In this document: positions 1 through 10,761 of the stretch, piece after piece
How positions within the stretch are numbered: position 1 is the first letter of the stretch
Layout of the letters: every line of letters begins with the position of its first letter
From: Calendula officinalis
Taxonomy: Eukaryota > Streptophyta > Magnoliopsida > Asterales > Asteraceae
NCBI GenBank assembly: GCA_963853835.1
Contig: OY970823.1
Location: forward strand, 49,637,808 to 49,701,807
Length of the DNA: 64,000 nucleotides
Direction: 5' to 3'
Notes under the pieces: generated by a model
Seen by the model: only the letters and a program-made list of their open reading frames with translations
Told to the model about the DNA's origin: nothing
Database searches by the model: none
Translations under genes and position numbers: made by a program

Positions 1-2
1 CT

Positions 3-1040
3 GAATTAAATAAAACATATGAAACTAAAAAGGCAAAATTTGATGATGATGATTATTTTCCAATTATAAAACCAGAAGAGTTTGAAATTAAAGGAGATGT
101 CGTACTTCAACAGAAGATAACACCAAAGATTTATGTTCCTTCTCTAATTCTAGAAAAGAAAATTTGTCAACTGGAAAATGAAATCGACGAGACACATAAG
201 GCATTTGACAAAGAAAAATCAGTTTTACAATCCAAAATTTTTGAATTAGAAACTAAAATTGATAAAACACATAAATCTTTTGATGAAGACAAATTAAAGT
301 TACAAACGACAATTAAAAATTTAGAATCTAAATCATCTCATCTTCAGAAATTTAAGAACCCAAGTGCATCTGTGAAATTAGATTCTCCTTTCATTGCAAA
401 GAATAAAAGTAAAAACTCAAGAATGTTTTCTCCTGTCATGGCATATCGTGATTTATATACGATCAAGCAAACTGAGGTTAATAGAGGAAATTCTAAACAT
501 AAACCGAAATCACAAGTAAGTTCCTCTACCAAACCTAAGCCTAGGAGATCCACGGTTCCACCAAACTCTGATCAGAAATTGAATGCTCTCAAACAAGTTA
601 ATAGAGGAAATTCCGCACCTAAAACTCCAAATAAAATAGGTTCCTCTTCTAGACTTCAGCATTCTCAAATGTATAACACTAAATCATCAACCGTGTTGAA
701 ACATTCGACTGCTTCAAAGAAAATCTTTTCCAAAACTAAATCTTTAAAATACTCAAGAAAAGATTTACTTTCTTTGGCACCTAATATGACTTTTACACAA
801 GTGCCAAAAACATCTCCTGTTTATGTCTACAAAACATCCTCGATCTTAAAAGCAAAATGGGTTCCTAAAACTCCAACATCTCAAATAATTCCCCGTAAAT
901 TATTTGAAAGTGAAACATCAAGTTTCAGCTTTTCTTGGAACTCTCAATCTTTAAATCAAATCGATACAACTTATCGGTGGTTTTATTCCCACGCTAACAT
1001 TGTCGGACCCAAACAAAAATGGGTACCAAAGGTTGTTTGA
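3..1040 (+). CDS. Gag-like protein, C-terminal part
   Basis: The frame is open from the window edge to a TGA at 1038-1040 (345 codons visible), so the true start lies outside. The first ~120 residues are charged and heptad-like (repeated LE-N-EI-DETHK type segments) and probably form a coiled coil. The rest is basic and Ser/Lys/Pro-rich with two NRGNS repeats (nt ~480 and ~600). It ends with a GPKQKWVPK motif, which in SIRE-type copia polyproteins I recall lying just before the protease; here a stop follows at once. No zinc knuckle is seen in the visible part. Likely role: remnant of a capsid polyprotein. The first ATG in frame (372) is internal and not a real start. Confidence 0.55.
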   Translation, partial: ELNKTYETKKAKFDDDDYFPIIKPEEFEIKGDVVLQQKITPKIYVPSLILEKKICQLENEIDETHKAFDKEKSVLQSKIFELETKIDKTHKSFDEDKLKLQTTIKNLESKSSHLQKFKNPSASVKLDSPFIAKNKSKNSRMFSPVMAYRDLYTIKQTEVNRGNSKHKPKSQVSSSTKPKPRRSTVPPNSDQKLNALKQVNRGNSAPKTPNKIGSSSRLQHSQMYNTKSSTVLKHSTASKKIFSKTKSLKYSRKDLLSLAPNMTFTQVPKTSPVYVYKTSSILKAKWVPKTPTSQIIPRKLFESETSSFSFSWNSQSLNQIDTTYRWFYSHANIVGPKQKWVPKVV

Positions 1041-1060
1041 TTTGTTTTGCAGGAGGAGGA

Positions 1061-1303
1061 CTTATACACACTTCAGTATATAACTCGAACCTCATCGTAG
1101 AGGACTTATACATAATTCAGTGTATAACTCGAACCTCATCATAATGACTTATACACAAAACGGTGTATAACTCGATCTTCAATTTAATGATTTATACATA
1201 ATTCAGTGTATAACTCGCTTTTCAAAATAATGACTTATATACACTTCAGTATATAACTCGCTTTTAAACATAATGGCTTTCAAATACATTTGTTTGAAAC
1301 CCG
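1061..1303 (+). repeat. Tandem hairpin array, ~43-bp period, six units
   Basis: Units start near 1061, 1105, 1148, 1191, 1234 and 1277. Each has a short inverted repeat followed by a CTCG-like tail. The clearest stem is TTATACAC-aaaacg-GTGTATAA (1149-1170). Unit 6 has a different stem, TTTCAAA...TTTGAAA, at the same place, so base pairing is kept although the sequence changed. It lies directly after the Gag-like stop codon. Confidence 0.75.
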
Positions 1304-1383
1304 CTCTTAACCAGTTTTTCACATAACTGTAAAAATTCTTTCCCACTCCTCTAAATCTGTAAATTTTCATTCTTTATTTTGTC

Positions 1384-1439
1384 GAGGGGGAGAAATATTA
1401 ATTCTAGGGGGAGAATTAGTATTTCCAGGGGGAGAAACA
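1384..1439 (+). repeat. Triple polypurine motif AGGGGGAGAA
   Basis: Three copies of GGGGGAGAA occur within 56 bp. The same motif recurs as single copies near 2475, 3306, 3420, 3475 and in the true polypurine tract at 4349. They may be secondary polypurine tracts, but function cannot be read from sequence. Confidence 0.6.
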
Positions 1440-1669
1440 ATCTTATATCAATACTTTTATACCCGTTTGAATATTTTTTTAATCGAAATATTTTTTTTAT
1501 CAAACGACAATACCTTCCTATGGTTTGCCAGAACCGGCCTAACCTTCCCAGGGAAATTCTTTTTAGCCAAAATTGGTAAATGTGAGGGTATATGTCTTAG
1601 GGTATAGAATTAGGTGAGTGCAAGGTGATGTGAAAACATGATAATTTTAAGAAAACACACCTTTGAGTG

Positions 1670-2260
1670 CTTCCAAACCGACAATAAAACCGGGCAACCT
1701 CACTAATTTGTGATCATTCATGTGTTGAATGCTTCACCAGACTTAACTGGCCCAGTCAAGCATTTGCACTCCACCACCAACCACTCAGATTCCTCTCAAC
1801 AGGAATTTGTTTCAATTCATTAGGGGACGTAGCACATAATCTATCGACTGCTCATTCGGAGTATGTTGGTATTGAAATAATTAACCTTCTGCCCCGGGTT
1901 ACGTCTTCAATTGAATGCACAATGTGTCTAGATTTCACCGACAAATATTTCCAATTTAGGACACATACACTTTTATAAATGAATCTCCGTGTATTCATCG
2001 GAACACTCATAGTGGCATCACAATCTGGTGTTTCACGAGGATTGAGTGGAAATCCTGCTAGAGCTAAAATTGCGCCAACTCTAATCGCAGGTCACACATT
2101 TGAATCAATGGTTGTGCAAACGACTATCGATTCATACCGTGTGTTAACGGATACTCTATGTGAGTCCGGTATTTCCTCAATTGTTCAAGTTGCTGTGCCT
2201 AAACTTTTAAATCATAAAGGCAACAACTTATGCTGGAAACACATTTTCCGATGAAAAATC
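1670..2260 (+). repeat. Diverged internal repeat, copy A
   Basis: It matches 2600-3110 in the same order: CCGGGYARCC, CATGTGTTG, a GTTGRTATTGAAA block, TTTAGGACACA, ACTCATAGTGGCATCA-like, GATTGARTGGAAATCCT, GGTCACACA, GTGTTAACGG, ATCTATGTGA. Stops in all frames make it non-coding. The short ORF 1979-2254 inside it is not supported. Confidence 0.6.
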
Positions 2261-2599
2261 CATGTTATTCTTACAAAGTAACATCATAAATGCTGATAAT
2301 TTGCACATGAGCGTTATAGTTCACTCTCAAATTACTCCTATGATCTGCTATAACCGGTATGATCTTCCCCAGGAGCCACCTACAATATAGGACAATATGT
2401 AAGGGTACATAGGTCTAGGTGAGCAGAATCAAGTATCACGGGATCTTGATTGGGGTGCGCTGAGATAAAATTTGAGAGGGGGAATGTAGTATGGGGTGCA
2501 ATTCAGCTATACATGGTAAAATGAAATGAGGGAGTAGTCGAAAAATGAAAAAGTAAGCTTGAGTGATGAGGGTGTGACAGGGTTAAAGAAAATGAAAAA

Positions 2600-3110
2600 C
2601 CCTTACCAAACTGATAAAAAGCCGGGTAGCCACGTCTCTATCAGATTGCATGTGTTGCTCTCTGATATTGAACAAGACATCATGGAACCCAGTGATGCAA
2701 TGCACAACCCCCCCAGCTACTCAAGTATTTCTTAAAAAGTACTTGTTTCATTTCCACGGAGATTATCTCATATGCTATCGACATCTCACTTGGAGATTGT
2801 TGATATTGAAACAGAGGACAAGTCTCTCCAGTCCTCGCCTTCGTTTGTCCACTAATTGAGTTAGAACCGAAATACACTTTTAGGACACAAGGCATAATAC
2901 CAAGCTTATCTTTGTGATAAAGCCGGAACATTCATAGTGATACCAACATTCTTGGTATTCCACGATGATTGAATGGAAATCCTACCAGTGCTATCATCTA
3001 TTCCAACACTGAACGTAGGTCACACAGTTTGTGTAACTGTTGTGTTAACGGGTAATCTATGTGATCCCGGTTTGCCCTATTTGATTTGATCATTGAGATT
3101 CAATGCCAAA
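2600..3110 (+). repeat. Diverged internal repeat, copy B
   Basis: Second copy of the repeat at 1670-2260, offset by ~930 bp. Divergence is high, so the duplication is old. The block between 3110 and 4340 is AT-rich with scattered purine tracts and a short CA repeat (3850-3870), and shows no coding signal. Confidence 0.6.
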
Positions 3111-4346
3111 CTATTTGATCGGATATCTACGTTATCAACATCGGTTCGGTTTTCGATAATACAATATGATGTATATTAATTCATTCAAAATATGAATATG
3201 TCATTATTCATCATATTTGTATTCATGGGCTTCGAAGATTTTCTTCATTTCATCTCGACGAACTTCGCATTTTTCATGATGATTCTGATAAATCTTAATC
3301 ATCATGAGGGGGAGAAAATTTACTAAGAAGTTCAGTTTATGAAGAAAATGCTTACAAGACTTAAGAGAATATATTAGCCCAGTTTACTCCACATCAAAAA
3401 GACACATGCACCGATTAAGGGGGAGTAAACAAGAAACCGAAGAAGATTTGTTAAAGAATAATTGTTTGTTTGAGGGGGAGCGCAAATCTTATCCACATTT
3501 TATCCCTAACAACAATTATCAATACTCACAAATCGACAAAGCCACAACTTTAACAAAAGACTTCCGCTACAAACAACTCTATCTATCTATGGGTCTACAT
3601 TTTCGTCGATTTACATGAAATAATTTGTGAAGAAAAAGAAACCGACTTATCTTCAGAAATTTCTCACAAATCCTCAACATTTCCATTTCAATTCTTAAAC
3701 TGACAAATCATTCTATTCAAACCACAAATTCACATTCATATCCATACAAAAGCAAAACTGTACAAATATTTTGTATCATACAAAATACATATCATCCACA
3801 TTCATTCAAATCTTAAATGTATATATCATTCCTTCCTATATACAAACATACACACACACACACACACATTCAAAACTTTTAACTTTCAAATCATTCTTTT
3901 CACACTACAAACCATCATTATCCTATCCTCACAAATCTCTATCCAAAATTAAATCTCCAACATATCTAAATCCAAGTCAACTCCTTTCCTAACTGATGTT
4001 TCATTTCTCAAATCTTCAAATCTTGACAAATATCAGTTTTTGGCATTTTGTAGATCAACAACCTTAACGATAAAAATTTAGTTTATACAAAGGAAGACAG
4101 GGATGAGATACTAAAAGTTCGAAAAGAGCAAGATTGGATAATGATCAAGACAAATTAAGTCAAGACTCCATGAAATCTTCTGAGATACTTTATATTGGTT
4201 GAAAAGCCGATTAAAAGTGTTATTCTTATCTGATTATCAGAAGCTGGAACTAATACTACATCAAAACTACTTAAACGATTAATTCAGTTTCAGACTTTGC
4301 TAAGAGAAGAAGATTTCAAGAACAGGCTAATTCAAACTATTGATAC

Positions 4347-4358
4347 AAAGGGGGAGAT
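4347..4358 (+). other. Polypurine tract before the 3' LTR
   Basis: The purine-rich run AAAGGGGGAGA abuts a TGTTAG LTR start, the position expected for plus-strand priming in copia elements. Confidence 0.75.
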
Positions 4359-4680
4359 TGTTAGGGTCAATTTAGTTGTATCAAATAGTTAGAGGGCTAG
4401 TTATGACATGTTGTAATAGTTATGAGGTAGTCATTAGTCTTAGTCAATGGAGTCAAGCTTAATTAGTGTTAATTAAGCTTGTTTAGCTATGAGGTATAAA
4501 TACCTTATGTTAAGGCTTAATTTGTAAGCTTTCCCACTCTTTATTGAAATACAATTCTGAAAGTATCTGTTCTCTCTCGTTTCACACACTTACACCTTAA
4601 ACACACACACTCACAAATTCTTCAATTTCTCTCTTGATTATCAATGGATTAGCTTGATCTCAGTGTTATACGGTCTCACA
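4359..4680 (+). repeat. 3' LTR (322 bp) of the left copia element
   Basis: It starts TGTTAGGGTC right after the polypurine tract and ends GGTCTCACA, giving TG...CA ends. A TATAAATA box sits at 4495-4502 and a T/C-rich stretch with CACACA follows. The 5' LTR is outside the window, so LTR identity and target duplication cannot be checked. Confidence 0.7.
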
Positions 4681-5421
4681 TTTATGTTTAAATCTTTACA
4701 ATATAACTGGACCGGAAAAATCATGGGATAATACTTTCCTCATTAAAACACATTTTTTATTTCTTTTTAAATTTATCAAATTTTATATTCTCTTATGTAT
4801 ACAATTACATGCATAAGTCACTTTTCATAAACAATTTTAAATTTGCCCCCTCAACTTTTGTTTTAGTAAGTTTGCCCCCAAAATTATTATGTTAGTTAAA
4901 TTTTGACCCTAACTTTTGTGCTCAATATCTTTGATATTTTATTTCTCTAAAGATTGTGTATTTTTAAATCCCACTGCAAGCGCGGGTCAATAATTTCCTC
5001 GTTAACCACAATTATGTGTTTTTGTAGGATCTGTTTAGATAAGTATTTAATTTCTAATGTTTTGTTTTAATAAAACTATAATTTTAAATTTCAACCTTAT
5101 TAGCTATATACTAACTTTTATCAATTATTAAAAAAACTAATTCAAAATCGTATATCATTTAATTATGATTTTTTACAAGAATAAAACCTCCGAAAATGAT
5201 AAATTGTTAAATTTTATTACTAAGACTATTCATTCCGTATTTATAATAAACAAGAACGCTAACTTATCTATGTAGACATAAAATATTCTGACAAAGACTT
5301 TATATTAATAGACGCTAGTGAGTTAAAAAAAAAAAAACAAACAACCTTGATTTTACCTCCTTACAGAACTTTCTTAGGTTCACATGGTCATACTTCTTTA
5401 TTACCACTTCTTAATATAATA
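4681..5421. other. AT-rich intergenic DNA
   Basis: No gene seen. At 4973-4989 a CACTGCAAGCGCGGGTC string resembles Helitron-type terminal sequence but lacks a CTAG end. Two TTTGCCCCC tracts (4851-4877) look like transposon debris. Confidence 0.5.
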
Positions 5422-5681
5422 CTTCTTCCGTCCCACAAAAAAGTTCTCATTTTCCTTTGGCAAAAGATTTTAAGTGATATTTAGTGATGAGGAATTGATA
5501 TTATTTTGATTAAAATATTAGATTGGTTTGGAGAGAGAAAGATAATTAATGGATATTATTGATGAGGTTTTAATAAAAATAGTATTTTATTATATGAGCT
5601 CATCAAATATTAGAAATGAGAACTTTTTTTTAGGACAAAAGCTTTAGAAGAAATAAGAACTTTTTTATGAGAGTTAGGGAG
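5422..5681. mobile_element. Stowaway-like MITE, 260 bp
   Basis: The imperfect terminal inverted repeat is CTTCTTCCGTCCCACAAAAA on the left and CTCCCTAACTCTCATAAAAA as the reverse complement of the right end. TA duplications lie at 5420-5421 and 5682-5683. CTCC-CCGT tips with TA target sites are typical of Tc1/mariner-derived Stowaway MITEs. Confidence 0.75.
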
Positions 5682-5683
5682 TA

Positions 5684-6284
5684 CTTTTTAAATGAACTGT
5701 TAGGTTAAATTACACAATTACTTTTTTGTTTGTTATATTATCAGCATTGATTTTGAAGTAATATACTATTTTTTTAATATTATTAAAACATATCTTAAAC
5801 ATCAATTATTTTAATTATATATAAATAATAAAAGCATCTTCAACCATACCATCTATAAATCTTCATTTATTTCTATAAATGGTGGGAGTTTTTCTTCTAA
5901 CTAAAATTTCTAACTTCAAACATACGTTTTATTCTTGGTTTCGAAACTAATAGAACTCATAATGCAGTAACAATGACACTCACAACATTGCTAGGACTAC
6001 TTTATATTTGAAAGGGATCTTAAGCTTATCAAATGTTTTTTTTACCATTTTCTCATAACCTTTGACACCCATAAAAATTTTAATCCAAATTTTAAATCCT
6101 TGTAAAAATTAAATTCTTTTATCTTTTTACTTTTTATTTAAAAATTAATATTTTTATTTAAAAATTAATATTTTTATTTTTTATTAATTAAACTTTTCCA
6201 AACACTTAATTTTAAAAATACTTATTAACTTAAAAAAGCTAATAAATACAAGCCCAAATACTTTTCTCAATAACATAGAAGATA
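5684..6284. other. AT-rich intergenic DNA
   Basis: No gene found. A 27-bp unit, ATTTAAAAATTAATATTTTT-like, is tandemly repeated at 6136-6180. The string AGCATCTTCAACCAT at 5834 resembles the tip of the MITE family seen at 62436-62954. Confidence 0.4.
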
Positions 6285-6668
6285 CTATCTCCGTATCAAA
6301 ACAAGTGATACATTTAAAAAGGAATTTAAATTAAATTAAAGTCAATATTTAGTGGAACCAAAGGGCCTTTAGCCCAACGGTATGGTGTCTGCCTCTCAAC
6401 CTTGAGGTCAGGAGCTCGAGTCCTGTCATGGACATATGTGGTAATTAGGAGTATGTTAGATTTGCCGTTTCAAAAAAAAAAAAAAGATAGTGGATAATGA
6501 GTCTCACTTCTTTTGAATGAAGTAATATTAATGGTGTTTAAAAGTAAAAGGATAAAAAGATAATTTCACTTTATTAAAGTATATAATTAGTTAAGAATAT
6601 GTCCCACTTTTTTACCAAATAAACTAAATTTTGAAAGTATATCACTTATTTTGTTCTACCCCTAAATA
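6285..6668. mobile_element. Stowaway-like MITE interrupted by a SINE
   Basis: The left end CTCCGTATCAAAACAAGTGATA pairs with the right end TATCACTTATTTTGTTCTAC. The interior (AATGAGTCTCACTTC, AAGTAATATTAATG, CTTTATTAAAGT) is colinear with the intact MITE at 62059-62372. A SINE splits it at 6357-6487. The exact outer ends are blurred by mutation. Confidence 0.65.
6357..6487 (+). mobile_element. tRNA-derived SINE with A-tail
   Basis: Box A-like TAGCCCAACGG (6370-6380) and box B-like CTCGAGTCC (6415-6423) are followed by a short body and a 14-nt A-rich tail. TAGTGGA flanks it at 6350-6356 and 6488-6494 as a perfect 7-bp duplication. It sits inside a Stowaway-like MITE, so it inserted later. Short SINEs of this type are copied by LINE enzymes; no LINE is in the window. 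Confidence 0.8.
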
Positions 6669-7180
6669 TAGGTGTAAAACCACTCACCTCAATTCAAGAT
6701 GAGAAGCAATTCTCCATTGGTAGCAAATGGTTATCCATTAAGCGAAGGAAATCTTAGTTAACATTAGTTAACATAGACCCGAACGGACTAACAGGTGTAT
6801 CAATTATTTTGATACAAAGGTAGTATATTAGTTAATTTTTTGCAGGTCTCTACATTTTGTTAAGCTCTTCTTTTCCGTCTGATCTAGTTACGTAGATATT
6901 ATCTATATTAGGTTATCAATTAAGATTAAAGAAAAATAACTCTGATGAATTGGAAAAATCCAAATCATCTACAGACAACACCTGATAAGATAAATAAAAC
7001 GAAGCTTAACTCTACCCGAAAAACTAATCTAACCACCAAATTAAATCTACTTCCGACTCATAAAACACCAAACTAAAAACAACCCCAAACAGTTTTACAT
7101 ACAAACAACCAAATTAAGAAGGTAAGAGAAAGAGATCCATCCAATGCAGTCAGTTTACCAAATTACCCTTTTGTAAGTCA
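6669..7180. other. Downstream flank of the AHL gene
   Basis: AT-rich, no gene seen. The part next to 7180 should include the AHL 3' UTR and polyadenylation site (minus strand). No clear single poly(A) signal can be chosen. Confidence 0.4.
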
Positions 7181-9080
7181 CTACTGAAGACTCACATTGA
7201 TGTCAGTTTGCTTATTCCTCGACTCAGGGGCATTATAGGAAGACCAACTATCTCCTCGAAACGAAGGTGATGACAAATTTTGTTTAGCAGAATACTCCTC
7301 GTTTGTCTCAGTCACCGGAGCCGCTGCCGGTGCCGGAACCGGTACCGGAACAGCCGCCGGAAGTGGTACCGGAACCGGTACCGCAGCGGTGGTCGGGATT
7401 GTGATTGTTATGTTTTCGGGTTGTTGTTTCTTGATGTTATTCTGTTCTTGTTGGACACCCGTTAGGAAACTTCCGACTATAATCTATAGTTTATTACAAA
7501 AAAGCACGAATAAAAAATCAAATTAGATTTAAAAATATTTGGTAGAAAACTAGAAACGGAATCATACCTGAACGGGACTAGCGGCCACCAGTAAGCCCGC
7601 CACACTGCCGCCAACCACCCGCCCATCTGGGCTTGATAACGAAACACTCATCCCGCCGGATCGGTTTCTTATTCCACCACTCTCGGATGGAATAAAAGAT
7701 CCGGCTAATGAAAGTATCTCAAAACGACCCTTAAAAATGAGATAAAAACAGCGTCAAATTATTATTTATATTAAATAAAGTGGAATTTAAGGCGATTAAT
7801 TTGTCACCTCGTAGGTTAATGTACCACCGGAAGAATCATGCTGACGAAGGGTAACACTGGAAATTACACCGTTTGCAGAAAGAATGCATATTGCACGGGG
7901 ACCTTGTTGAGAAAACGATATAACCTTCATTGTCACGTCCTAATTAATGAACCAAAAATAAATTTGTCACACAAAACAATTAAAAAATATTATTACAATA
8001 TACGAGTATACACTTTTACGGTTTACCTCTCCCGTGTTGACGTTGATTATATGAGGCATAAAGTTAGCACCAACTGAACTTGAAACCCAATCACCTAACC
8101 ACAAAACAACAAAATATGTAACTAACCCGATAATTTGATCTTAATTTGCTAAAAAAGACAACATTTTTCACAATATTTGGCATAATTCTCCCCCAAACGT
8201 ATGAGACACATAAAATGTGCAAGAAACCCCACAGATAAGAACTTTGAGCCAACAAACAAACCCCACACCATAATAAAAGCAAATTCTTGCAAATTTAGGT
8301 TTTTAAGAAAAAAGATTCATTAAAACAAACCTCAGCTTTATCTTCTTTTCTGTTGTTTCTTGTCATATATATGAATGTATGAACATGTGTATGTATATAT
8401 GTGTTAGAAAAGGTAAGCAACAAAATTAGAATCATATGTTGCAATATATTCTCCTAATTCACTCACCAACTTTCACACACACAAAAAGCACAGAGCTTCT
8501 AGAACCATCTATTAAAATCAAGATCTTTAAGTTGAAGGGGTTCTATTCAATTAGGTCCCACTTCAATCAAAATCTTGAAACTGATTTATCAGATCAAATA
8601 AAACCCACTTCACATTAACGATAAAGACTCAAACTTTAACAACAAAAACAAAGCTTTATTACCTAAAGATTCCATTTCTTTGGTTGGTTGTTGGTGATGG
8701 TGGAGGGGTTTTCCGGCGGAGAGTGGCCGGATTTTGCCTCGTTTTCCGGTGGAGAAATCGATGACCGGTGGTGCAGCAGAGGAGATGGGTTTTGGAGATA
8801 AGGTTTTTCTGACTGACCCATCTGGACCATATTTTCTGGGTCTGCCTCTTTTCTTTTTTTCTGTTAAGGGTGTTACGCCGGCCGGCGGTGGCGCCGCCGT
8901 GTACGACGGAGAAGAAGCAGCTAGTTGGCTTGTGATGGATTGAGGTGGGTTTGCTGATCCAACGGGTGGGAGGTTGTTTGGGGGTTCAGGTCTTGGAGCA
9001 ATATGGTAGTCTGAAGGTGCATCTGATCCAACCACTGTAACTCCACTACTATTCATTTCTTCTCTTCCCTCAATCATCAA
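7181..9080 (-). CDS. AHL: AT-hook motif nuclear-localized (AHL) protein, five exons
   Basis: Exons on the minus strand: 9080-8663, 8094-8027, 7939-7808, 7729-7568, 7483-7181 (360 residues); all introns are GT-AG and phases agree. The N-terminus MNSSGVTVVGSDAPSDYH is typical of this AHL clade. An AT-hook with RGRPRKY core lies at residues 78-84, and a second basic KRGKIRP patch (113-119) looks like a degenerate second hook. The PPC/DUF296 domain spans about 141-265 and keeps GDWVS, the GPRAICILSANG segment and GRFEILSL. AHL proteins bind AT-rich DNA in the nucleus and assemble through the PPC domain to modulate transcription and growth. The C-terminal tail (exon 5) has a Pro-Val/Pro-Ala repeat (nt 7318-7386). 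The start could be 9080 or the adjacent ATG at 9077. The family is certain; the exact paralogue is not. Confidence 0.92.
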
Positions 9081-10226
9081 ATAGCAAAATTTATTTATAA
9101 AAAAGTTTTAAAATTTTCAAACAAATAAACACAGAACCTTCAGGAAGAACGCATTAATTTTTTATAATCTTGAAAAGAAATCCCGGAATTTTTAACGAGA
9201 TCTTTTACAGCTTTTTTATCAGTAGAACTTAAAACCTAAAACCCAGAAAAATTAATAAAAAATATTAAAAATTGTAAATATTTGTAAAACAAACAAAAAA
9301 CTGGGAAATATTTTTCATTGAAGCGAGATCAAATAAATAAAAAGGACACTTTTCATATAAATTTTGCAGGTAATTATGCAGAGGAGACAGTGTTCTGCAT
9401 GAGGAAGATGATCAATAAAATTAATTTTTAGAGGAAAAAATAATTAAGATTTTTGAGGAATAATGAGGGTAGAGTATTGAGAAGATAAAGATTGAATTTT
9501 TATTTTTGAGGCATATGAAAATCAGTGGTGTTTTAGATATCAAAAGCTATTTTAGGTTGCTTAGTTTTCTCAAGATTGTGTAAATTATAAATTAAATATA
9601 TAAATATATTGAAAGAGGAAAAAAGAAATTATTTAATGTTGAGCTTTAATTATCAACTATTAAAGTGAGAAAAATTATGTATTTTGGTTAATAAAAAAGT
9701 TGAAGTCCGGTGAAAAGAAAAGTGGAATTAGGTTGCCAAGGCATGAAGACAACCATACCTCTTTTTGAAAAAAGAAATAATTTAATTATAAATAATTTTT
9801 TATAATTATTTTATGTGCTATAAAGTATATAAATAATGTTATTCAAATACAAACAAAAAAAGTTGTATGAAAACAACTGAAATGTTAGAAAACCGAATAT
9901 TAATGTATTTAATAATAATAATTTATTTATAAGTCTATCTTGGTTTCGACCCCAAAACAATGAATCTGAAATTAATAATTTTAAATTACTCTATTTTATT
10001 TTGCCCTCTATTTGCTTTTTATAAGTTCTAGGCTTTTTTAAATGTTATATTAAATACAAATAAATGGTAGCTACAGTTTTGTAGCTAGTTAAAATCGATT
10101 AATCTGTAAAATAATAGTGTATTATTCAAGAAAAATAATTTAGGGAATTTATAGGTTTTGTACACACTTTATATACTTGAAATAAATCATAAGTGTGAAT
10201 AACTGAATTGCCATCGGTAACTATAA
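9081..10226. other. Upstream region of AHL
   Basis: Very AT-rich with no gene. A TATAAATA string lies only ~12-20 bp upstream of the AHL start codon (minus strand, near 9092-9099), too close to act as its core promoter, so the real start site or a 5' UTR intron is probably further right. Confidence 0.4.
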
Positions 10227-10236
10227 TTTATTTATA

Positions 10237-10398
10237 GAATATGGATCAAGAAAGAAACATCCTTATTTGAAGAAGCTAGAAAAGGATTGTATTTTCGTAA
10301 AATATACATATAAACACACATATACATACATATATGTACATATACATAAATATTTAGACCATAGATATATATATTTTCACATGTATACCCTCGATATG

Positions 10399-10479
<81 letters not shown>

Positions 10480-10751
10480 GGTATGTATATGCATTTTCGT
10501 AAATAAAAATGCAAGTTCCGATATGAAAATGCAAATGCAAGCTATGTAAAATGCATGTGTATATATATGTGTATATATACATATATATAGGGCATGAATA
10601 TGCATATATACTTCGTATAATATATATGGTCTAATTATATATGTATATATACATACATGTATGTATATGTATACATATATGTATATTTTACGAAAATTAA
10701 TTGCTTCTTCAACTTCTTCAAATAAGGACCCTTTTTTATGGATCCATACCC
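10237..10751. mobile_element. Mutator-like MITE with ~75-bp TIRs and an AT-repeat core
   Basis: The left end (GAATATGGATC, then TCCTTATTTGAAGAAG, ending TTTTCGTAAAATATACATATA near 10310) is the inverted complement of the right end (TATATGTATATTTTACG at ~10676 to ATGGATCCATACCC at 10751). TTTATTTATA flanks it at 10227-10236 and 10752-10761, a perfect 10-bp duplication. Long TIRs with 9-10 bp duplications point to the Mutator superfamily. The 515-bp interior has no real ORF. Confidence 0.8.
10410..10478. repeat. (AT)n microsatellite, 69 bp
   Basis: Uninterrupted AT dinucleotides inside the Mutator-like MITE. The apparent IYIYIY proteins across it are artefacts. Confidence 0.95.
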
Positions 10752-10761
10752 TTTATTTATA

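Larger units (their letters stand above)
1..4680 (+). mobile_element. Defective Ty1/copia (SIRE-like) retrotransposon, right part
   Basis: The left edge cuts this element. In order it holds an open Gag-like reading frame, a hairpin repeat array, three purine-rich tracts, a long non-coding stretch with two diverged repeats, a polypurine tract and a 3' LTR. No protease, integrase, reverse transcriptase or RNase H sequence is visible between the Gag-like tail and the LTR, so it is a deletion or non-autonomous derivative. The SIRE assignment rests on the coiled-coil Gag tail ending in a GPKQKWVPK-type motif and on repeated GGGGGAGA tracts, both from memory of the family. Confidence 0.6.

Noticed and set aside
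1061..1303. Possible CRISPR-like array
   Set aside because: Regular ~43-bp spacing but units are repeats throughout, without unique spacers, in a plant retrotransposon.
8734..8943. Plus-strand frame opposite AHL exon 1
   Set aside because: Shadow of the real minus-strand exon.
10232..10605. IYIYIY-rich frames
   Set aside because: Translation of the (AT)n core of a MITE.
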